Of a DNA stretch of 64,000 nucleotides, positions 58,923-64,000 are shown piece after piece (within the stretch, counting starts at the first letter, position 1; the number at the start of each line of letters is the position of its first letter). A program made the translations under genes and the position numbers. The stretch is from assembly GCF_009650135.1 (NCBI RefSeq), contig NZ_CP045871.1, positions 2,032,001-2,096,000 of the forward strand, read 5' to 3'. This stretch comes from Litorivicinus lipolyticus (GTDB taxonomy: Bacteria > Pseudomonadota > Gammaproteobacteria > Pseudomonadales > Litorivicinaceae). The notes below the pieces were generated by a model, which was not told the DNA's origin, searched no databases, and saw only the letters and a list, made by a program, of their open reading frames with translations.

Positions 58923-60590
58923 ATGAAATGGATCCCACTGTTTGTCCTGCTAAGCAGCGGCTGCGCGTCGCTGACCGGCGACATCGCGGCGCCGCCACAC
59001 CCCCAAGCCGCCCCGGTGACGCCGATGGCGCCCGGCACTTTGGGCGATCTGCTAAGCGCCGAAATTGCTTTGAACCAAGGCCAGCCTGCCGTTGCCTTCG
59101 ACTTTTTGCACCGCCAAGCACAAGCCACCGGGGATCGCGCCTTGATCCGGCGCGCCGCACGGGTCGGCACTCAGGCAGGCCCGGCCAATGCGCTGCGTTC
59201 AGCGATCGCCTTTGCCGACGCCGAGCCTGAGTCGTTCGAAGCCCAGGCCCTCGTGGCGCGCGCTTACCTGACCGACGGCAACGCCGCACGGGCTGCCGGC
59301 GCGCTGCATGCGGCGGCATTGCTGCGCGCTGACCAGCCGCTAGGCTTTGTGCGCGACCTGATCAATGACAAGCCAGCACTGGCGCAGCAGCTGACCGATG
59401 CCCTAGGCGACGATGACGGCAACGGGCTGGCCATCGAGATCGTGCGCGCCCATGCCATCGAGCAGGCAACTGGCCCACGCGCCGCACTGACGGTCATCAA
59501 AGCGCTGGCGACACGCCACCCCAAAGACTTAGGCGCTCTGTCCGAACTGGCGCGACTGTCCCAACAAACCGGTGACATCGAGGCCGCCATCAGCGCCCTG
59601 CGCCAAGCCCGGCGCTACCACCCAGACAACCTGGGACTGACCCAAACCCTGGCCCAGTTACTGGTCGGCGAAACGGACTACGCCAGCGCCATCGGCCTGT
59701 TTGATGACCTGATTGCACTGGCCGACGACCCGGCGCCCTACCGGCTATCCCAAGCCATGCTGGCGATGGAGCTGGAGCAACTGGACTTGGCCGAACAGCG
59801 CGCCCAAGAAATTATCGACCAAGTCGACTACCGCGATGATGCGCTGTTGCTGCTAGGAACCGTCGCCATTCGCCAAGGCCGACTGGGCGATGCCCGCGGG
59901 CATTTGAGCCAGGTTCGAGGCGACAGTTTTTTGAGTGCACGCTTTCGTTTCGCCGAGGCCGCCATTGCACAGACACCCCAGGCCATCGCGGCATGGTTTG
60001 ATGAGGCCCGCGCCGTGCGCCCCGACTTGGCCGCTGCGCTGACACTGAGCCGCGCCCAGATTATCGCGGACAGCGGTGACAAGGCCGCCGCTTTGCAGGT
60101 ATTGGACGGTGCAATCGAGCGCTCACCAGACGACACCGAGTTGCTATATGGGCGGGCCATGATGCGCGACGGCGATGACTTGGCCGGCATCGAAGCGGAC
60201 CTCAACAAAACCTTGGCGCTGGACCCGGACGACGCTTCGGCGCTGAATGCACTCGGCTACACCTATGCCGATGCCAACCTCAAGTTAGAACAGGCCCTCA
60301 GCCTGATTGGCCGCGCCCTTGCCATTCGCCCAGACGATCCGGCGATACTGGATTCCATGGGCTGGGTCGAATACCGACTCGGCAATCTGGCAACAGCTGC
60401 GCAGTGGCTCGAACGCGCGCTGGCATTGCTTAAGGATGCCGAAATTGGCGCGCACCTCGGCGAGGTTCAGTTTGCAATGGGCCTGCAAGACCAAGCGCGC
60501 GCGACCTGGCGTGATGCCCAGACGCACGACGCCGACAACCCGGTGCTAATAGAAACACTCGACCGATTGATTGGCAGCCAATCGCCATGA
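58923..60590 (+). CDS. TPR-repeat lipoprotein upstream of lolB
   Basis: 555 residues with a short lipoprotein signal (lipobox SSGC, Cys14; +2 Ala) and many TPR-like helical repeats through the whole body, for example NALGYTYADANLKLEQALSLIGRALAIRPDD and DSMGWVEYRLGNLATAAQWLERALAL. Function unknown; such a gene stands between hemA and lolB in Pseudomonas and relatives, suggesting an outer-membrane-associated scaffold. Coupled to lolB by ATGA. No strong ribosome binding site. Confidence 0.85.
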   Translation: MKWIPLFVLLSSGCASLTGDIAAPPHPQAAPVTPMAPGTLGDLLSAEIALNQGQPAVAFDFLHRQAQATGDRALIRRAARVGTQAGPANALRSAIAFADAEPESFEAQALVARAYLTDGNAARAAGALHAAALLRADQPLGFVRDLINDKPALAQQLTDALGDDDGNGLAIEIVRAHAIEQATGPRAALTVIKALATRHPKDLGALSELARLSQQTGDIEAAISALRQARRYHPDNLGLTQTLAQLLVGETDYASAIGLFDDLIALADDPAPYRLSQAMLAMELEQLDLAEQRAQEIIDQVDYRDDALLLLGTVAIRQGRLGDARGHLSQVRGDSFLSARFRFAEAAIAQTPQAIAAWFDEARAVRPDLAAALTLSRAQIIADSGDKAAALQVLDGAIERSPDDTELLYGRAMMRDGDDLAGIEADLNKTLALDPDDASALNALGYTYADANLKLEQALSLIGRALAIRPDDPAILDSMGWVEYRLGNLATAAQWLERALALLKDAEIGAHLGEVQFAMGLQDQARATWRDAQTHDADNPVLIETLDRLIGSQSP

Positions 60591-61096
60591 TGCGCCTTTT
60601 TTTAGTGGTGCTGGCTACGGCTATCGGCGGCTGCGCGGTGCAACCCGGCGCCCCCCTGACCGGCCCAAATGACGCCCAAATCACCGGGCGCGTCAGCCTG
60701 ACTCACGACGGACGCCGCGACGCTGGGGGCTTCACCTACCGCAGCGCTGGCGCCCGCCAAAGCTGGATATTGTTCGGCCCAACCGGCACCGCAGTCGGCG
60801 AACTCAGCAGCGGCCCCCGCGGCGCGCGCTGGCAACCCACGGATGGTGATGCGCTAGCGGCTGCGGACATCGATGCGCTGGTCGAAACCGCGCTCGGCGT
60901 GGCCGCGCCACTCGCATCCGCACGGGACTGGATATGGGGCCGCGTGCCATTAGGGGCGAGCGCGCGCGATGGCGGCTTCAACCTTAATGGTTGGCGCCTT
61001 GAGTGGCTGAAATACACGGCCGACGGCGTACCCCGACTCATGCGCCTAACGCGTGGCGACACCGAACTGCGGCTGGTCGCAAAAACATGGCAGTAA
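60587..61096 (+). CDS. lolB: LolB, outer-membrane lipoprotein receptor
   Basis: Outer-membrane lipoprotein that accepts lipoproteins from LolA and inserts them. Signal with lipobox IGGC (Cys16, +2 Ala). Body has ITGRVSLTHDGRRDAGGFTYRSAG and WLKYTADGVPRLMRLTRGDTELRLVAKTW, matching LolB beta structure. 169 residues is short for the family (about 205 in E. coli). Order TPR-lolB-ispE is canonical. Overlaps ispE by 10 nt. Confidence 0.9.
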   Translation: MMRLFLVVLATAIGGCAVQPGAPLTGPNDAQITGRVSLTHDGRRDAGGFTYRSAGARQSWILFGPTGTAVGELSSGPRGARWQPTDGDALAAADIDALVETALGVAAPLASARDWIWGRVPLGASARDGGFNLNGWRLEWLKYTADGVPRLMRLTRGDTELRLVAKTWQ

Positions 61097-61944
61097 GCCC
61101 ACGGCTGAGGCCGTCAGCCGCCCACGGGTTTGAATGCCAGATTGATGCGCCGGCCAAGGTCAACCCACTGCTACATGTGCTGGGGCGCCGCGACGACGGT
61201 TATCACGACCTGCAAGTCGGATTTGAGCTACTGGACTGGGGCGACCGGATCCACTTCAACGCCGATGTGGCCTTTACGGTGGATGGCATCGACGGACTGG
61301 CCATGGAGGCCAACTTGGTCACCCAGGCCGCTCGCGCCCTCGCACTGGACGCCGGGATTGTGCCGCGCGGCCACCTGCGCATCGACAAACGCACCCCACA
61401 GGGCGCGGGACTGGGCGGTGGCAGTAGCGACGCGGCGAGTGCGTTATTGCTGCTACGGGACGCCTGGGCTTTGGCCACCAGCGATGAAGCGCTGTCCGCC
61501 ATCGGCTTGAAACTGGGCGCCGACGTGCCGGTCTTTTTGACCGGGCGCGGGGCCATCGGCCGCGGCGTCGGCGAAAGGCTGACCCCGATGGCGTGGCCGA
61601 GGCGGCGCCTTTTACTGTGCTTCAGCGGGACCGATGTACCCACTGCAAAGATTTTCCAAGACAAGGGCTTGACTCGCACCAGCGACCCCATTACGATTCG
61701 CGCCGCTTTGGACGGGCACGGACACAACGATTGTGAACCGGTCTGTCGCCGCCTCTTCCCTGAAGTTGAGCGGCTGTTCGTGGCCCTAGCGCCCTTTCAG
61801 CCTTCATTGTCAGGCACCGGCGGAACGGTATTTGTCGAGATCCATGACCCGGATCAATTCGACCAAGTCAAAGCAGCGCTGCCGGATGGAACACAGTTCC
61901 AAGACGTCAGCACCACAGAGTACTCGTCAGCCATCAAAAGCTGA
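61087..61944 (+). CDS. ispE: IspE, CDP-methylerythritol kinase
   Basis: GHMP kinase of the MEP isoprenoid pathway. Substrate motif APAKVNPLLHVLGRRDDGYHDL and ATP motif TPQGAGLGGGSSDAASALLLL; C-terminal PSLSGTGGTVF. The ATG at 61087 gives 285 residues; the frame opens earlier inside lolB without support. It is followed 17 nt later by tRNA-Gln. Confidence 0.96.
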   Translation: MAVSPRLRPSAAHGFECQIDAPAKVNPLLHVLGRRDDGYHDLQVGFELLDWGDRIHFNADVAFTVDGIDGLAMEANLVTQAARALALDAGIVPRGHLRIDKRTPQGAGLGGGSSDAASALLLLRDAWALATSDEALSAIGLKLGADVPVFLTGRGAIGRGVGERLTPMAWPRRRLLLCFSGTDVPTAKIFQDKGLTRTSDPITIRAALDGHGHNDCEPVCRRLFPEVERLFVALAPFQPSLSGTGGTVFVEIHDPDQFDQVKAALPDGTQFQDVSTTEYSSAIKS

Positions 61945-61961
61945 TTTACACTGTGAACCAT

Positions 61962-62037
61962 TGGGGTGTGGCCAAGTGGTTAAGGCAGCGGTTTTTGGTA
62001 TCGCCATTCGAAGGTTCGAATCCTTCCACCCCAGCCA
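61962..62037 (+). tRNA. tRNA-Gln(UUG)
   Basis: 76-nt cloverleaf with encoded CCA. Acceptor TGGGGTG pairs with CACCCCA; the anticodon stem GCGGT/ATCGC carries loop TTTTGGT with anticodon TTG; T-arm AAGG-TTCGAAT-CCTT. The U1-A72 start is a glutamine tRNA identity feature in E. coli. Only 17 nt after ispE, so it is probably processed from an ispE transcript or has a promoter inside ispE. Followed by a strong terminator. Confidence 0.96.
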
Positions 62038-62043
62038 AACAAC

Positions 62044-62072
62044 AAAAAAGCCCGGTTTTACCGGGCTTTTTT
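62044..62072. terminator. Bidirectional intrinsic terminator after tRNA-Gln
   Basis: AAAAAAGCCCGG-TTTTA-CCGGGCTTTTTT: a 6-bp GC stem flanked by A-run and T-run, functional in both directions. It separates tRNA-Gln (plus) from the VOC gene (minus), whose stop is 16 nt away. Confidence 0.9.
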
Positions 62073-62087
62073 ATGCCTGCTGGACTA

Positions 62088-62471
62088 TCAGCTACGGCCG
62101 ATCAAGTCCCACAAATTCCCGTACAGATCGCGAAACACCACCACCTTGCCGTAAGCTTCCTGGCGCGGATCCTCGATAAAGTCGACCCCGGCCTCGGTGT
62201 AGCGGGCGTAATCGCCGTCAAAATTATCCGTGTGCAAAAACAAAAACACGCGACCGCCGGATTGATTGCCAATCGCCGCCTTTTGATCAGCGCCCTTGGC
62301 CTTGGCCAGCAGCAACGAACATTCCGAACCGGGCGGTGTCACCACGACCCAACGTTTTTCCGCGCTAACTTCTGAGTCTTCGGTGGCATCGAAGCCCAGC
62401 GTTCCCACATAATAATCCAAGGCCTCATCGTAGTCCGATACGACCAACGCAATGCGCGCCAGTGATTGCAT
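62088..62471 (-). CDS. Glyoxalase/VOC superfamily protein
   Basis: Single VOC domain, 127 residues: MQSLARIALVVSDYDEALDYYVGTLGF at the start, VVTPPGSECSLLLAKAKG, VFLFLHTDNFDGDYARYTEAGVDFIEDP and the C-terminal FRDLYGNLWDLI. Metal ligand positions are only partly evident, so substrate (lactoylglutathione, antibiotic or other) cannot be assigned. Monocistronic, inserted between the ispE-tRNA block and prs. Confidence 0.85.
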   Translation of the reverse strand: MQSLARIALVVSDYDEALDYYVGTLGFDATEDSEVSAEKRWVVVTPPGSECSLLLAKAKGADQKAAIGNQSGGRVFLFLHTDNFDGDYARYTEAGVDFIEDPRQEAYGKVVVFRDLYGNLWDLIGRS

Positions 62472-62612
62472 AACTTACTCCCTAATCAATTCGCCTAGGA
62501 TAGCAAAGCGCAATCGCCACAACCGCTGATCCGATCAAAATATTGGGTATGTTTTTGGCCGCAAAAGTCTGTAGAATTTGCGCCCTTGGAATCGGCCCCA
62601 CGGAGAACGGAC

Positions 62613-63557
62613 ATGGCGCAAATGATGATTTTTTCGGGTAACGCAAACCCGAAGCTGGCAAGCGATATCTCGGAGTACCTGGGCATCCCGCTGGGCGCGG
62701 CTGAAGTCGGCAAATTTAGCGATGGCGAAATCGCCGTCGACATCGCCGAAAACGTTCGCGGCAAAGACGTCTTCATCATCCAACCGACCTGCCGTCCGAC
62801 CAACGACAACCTGATGGAGCTGGTGGTCATTACTGACGCACTGCGCCGCGCCAGTGCCTCGCGCATCACCGCCGTCGTCCCGTACTTCGGCTACGCCCGC
62901 CAGGACCGACGCCCGCGCAGCGCCCGTGTCGCGATCACGGCCAAAGTGGTCGCGGACATGATGGTCAGCGTCGGCGTTGACCGCGTCATGACGGTCGACC
63001 TGCACGCCGACCAGATCCAAGGCTTCTTTGACGTCGCCGTTGACAACATTTATGCAACGCCGGTGCTGCTGGACGACATTACCCAGTCGCGTTACGAAAA
63101 CTTGCTGGTGGTGTCCCCGGACATCGGCGGTGTCGTGCGTGCCCGCGCCATTGCCAAACAGCTGGACGATGCGGACCTTGCGATCATCGATAAGCGCCGC
63201 CCCAAGGCCAACCAAGCCGAAGTCATGAACATCATTGGTGACGTTGCCGGTCGTACCTGCATCATCGTTGACGACATCGTCGACACCGCCGGCACCCTGT
63301 GCAACGCAGCAAAAGCACTGAAAGAAAAAGGCGCCCTCAAAGTCATCGCCTACTGCACGCACCCGGTATTAAGCGGCAAAGCGTTGGAAAACCTGTCCAA
63401 CAGCGAGCTTGACGAACTGGTCGTCACTGATACCATCCCGCTCCAGCCTGAAATGCTGGATTGTGGTGTGGTCCGCGTGATCAGCATCTCAGAACTGATT
63501 GGCGAGGCGATGCGCCGCGTCAGCAACGAAGAATCCATCTCGGCGATGTTCCGCTAA
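62613..63557 (+). CDS. prs: Ribose-phosphate pyrophosphokinase (PRPP synthetase)
   Basis: Makes PRPP for nucleotides, histidine and NAD. 314 residues from the ATG at 62613, preceded by CGGAG. Motifs: [50 protein letters not shown] and PRPP loop [15 protein letters not shown] -10-like TAGAAT lies at 62572-62577 but no good -35 is evident. The product feeds HisG, encoded 36 kb upstream. Confidence 0.97.
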   Translation: MAQMMIFSGNANPKLASDISEYLGIPLGAAEVGKFSDGEIAVDIAENVRGKDVFIIQPTCRPTNDNLMELVVITDALRRASASRITAVVPYFGYARQDRRPRSARVAITAKVVADMMVSVGVDRVMTVDLHADQIQGFFDVAVDNIYATPVLLDDITQSRYENLLVVSPDIGGVVRARAIAKQLDDADLAIIDKRRPKANQAEVMNIIGDVAGRTCIIVDDIVDTAGTLCNAAKALKEKGALKVIAYCTHPVLSGKALENLSNSELDELVVTDTIPLQPEMLDCGVVRVISISELIGEAMRRVSNEESISAMFR

Positions 63558-63579
63558 CGGAACCTCCCGGGGGATAAAC

Positions 63580-63605
63580 GGCGATAACTGGTCGAGGTTG
63601 TCGCC
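63580..63605 (+). promoter_or_regulatory. Hairpin between prs and rplY
   Basis: GGCGATAAC (63580-63588) pairs with GTTGTCGCC (63597-63605): nine pairs including one wobble, 8-nt loop TGGTCGAG. No U-run follows, so it is unlikely to terminate. It could be a processing site or a leader element for rplY, 30 nt before its start codon. Confidence 0.45.
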
Positions 63606-63635
63606 ACTACACTTACCTTTAATAGGAACATAGAC

Positions 63636-64000
63636 ATGGCAAATTTTGTTTTGAATGCCACCAACCGTGACGTAACAGGGAAAGGTTCGAGCCGCCGCCT
63701 GCGCCGTCTGGAAGATTTGGTGCCGGCAATTGTTTACGGTGGACAGGGCGAACCCGCTCAGCTCAGCCTCAAGCACAACGAGCTGAGCAAGCTGCTCGAA
63801 GACGAAGCCTTCTACGCATCGGTCATCGACTTGAGCATCGACGGCGCCAGCGAAAGCGTGATTTTGAAGGACCTGCAACGCCACCCGGCTCGTCCGGTGA
63901 TTTTGCACGCTGACTTTATGCGCATCGACATGAAGGTTGAAATCGTTGTCCACGTGCCGCTGCACTTCATCAACGAAGAAACCTGTGTCGGCGTTAAGAT
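63636..64000 (+). CDS. rplY: Ribosomal protein bL25, CTC/TL5-type (cut by window edge)
   Basis: 5S rRNA-binding protein. MANFVLNATNRDVTGKGSSRRLRR, VPAIVYGGQGEPAQLSL, LKDLQRHPARPVILHADFMRID. At least 121 codons are in the window and the frame stays open, so this is the long form with a C-terminal CTC domain rather than the 94-residue E. coli form. AGGA precedes the ATG. Follows prs as in Pseudomonas. Confidence 0.95.
   Translation, partial: MANFVLNATNRDVTGKGSSRRLRRLEDLVPAIVYGGQGEPAQLSLKHNELSKLLEDEAFYASVIDLSIDGASESVILKDLQRHPARPVILHADFMRIDMKVEIVVHVPLHFINEETCVGVK

Overview
The window is chromosomal housekeeping DNA from a GC-rich gammaproteobacterium. The supporting signs are a complete E. coli-like dcw order, the rsmI<>lpoA-yraN-diaA-dolP set, sspA/sspB, RNase P RNA of the E. 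coli type, the lpt genes, rapZ/ptsN/npr next to rpoN, darP, zapE, zapG and lolB. Gene order is closest to what is known for Pseudomonas and relatives: 1-54.9 kb follows the murG...gatB stretch of Pseudomonas, and 55-64 kb follows the moeB/prmC-prfA-hemA<>TPR-lolB-ispE-tRNA-Gln-prs-rplY block, which lies elsewhere in Pseudomonas. A short-form HisG and a GatCAB system fit this placement. I cannot name the genus. I saw no phage, IS element, integron, toxin-antitoxin or CRISPR array.

Layout. 1-10.4 kb (minus): dcw cluster mraZ-rsmH-ftsL-ftsI-murE-murF-mraY-murD-ftsW-murG (murG cut by the window edge), behind a good promoter with 10-bp-phased MraZ-box-like repeats. 10.6-11.0 kb: rnpB, then rsmI, back-to-back with lpoA-yraN-diaA-dolP (11.8-15.1 kb, plus). 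15.1-19.9 kb (minus): sspB-sspA, the cytochrome bc1 operon petABC, and rplM-rpsI. 20-24.2 kb: zapE and a hydrolase (minus), zapG (plus), a Nif3-family protein (minus) and a DegS-type periplasmic protease (plus). 24.2-31 kb (minus): one tightly overlapping operon mlaF-mlaE-mlaD-mlaB-ibaG-murA-hisG-hisD-hisC, with no mlaC. 31-40.1 kb (plus): caxA-kdsD-kdsC-lptC-lptA-lptB-rpoN-hpf-ptsN-rapZ-npr-mgtE. 40.1-43.4 kb: pmbA (minus), darP (plus), tldD (minus). 43.4-51.2 kb (minus): mreB-mreC-mreD-maf-rng-yhdP. 51.3-54.9 kb (plus): gatC-gatA-gatB-rhodanese. 55-58.8 kb (minus): hemA-prfA-prmC-moeB. 58.9-64 kb (plus): TPR lipoprotein-lolB-ispE-tRNA-Gln(UUG), a VOC protein on the other strand, then prs-rplY (rplY cut by the edge).

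Functional theme: the window encodes much of the envelope machinery. This includes peptidoglycan precursor synthesis and division, shape (mreBCD), LPS Kdo synthesis and transport (kdsD, kdsC, lptCAB), lipid asymmetry (mla, yhdP, dolP), lipoproteins (lpoA, lolB) and envelope stress sensing. Nitrogen-PTS regulators, histidine synthesis, respiration and translation genes are interleaved with it.

The most interesting features are architectural. Three convergent gene pairs share overlapping stop codons in a CTAA or TTAA tetranucleotide, and two more are 1-3 nt apart. One divergent pair (pmbA/darP) has overlapping start codons in CATG, and another (rsmI/lpoA) is 2 nt apart. mreC appears to start at a rare ATT codon. 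An intrinsic-terminator-like hairpin overlaps the ribosome binding site and TTG start of ptsN. mlaC is missing from the mla operon. Three GGTTGC repeats at exactly 17-bp spacing precede mreB. I found no clearly new multi-gene system.
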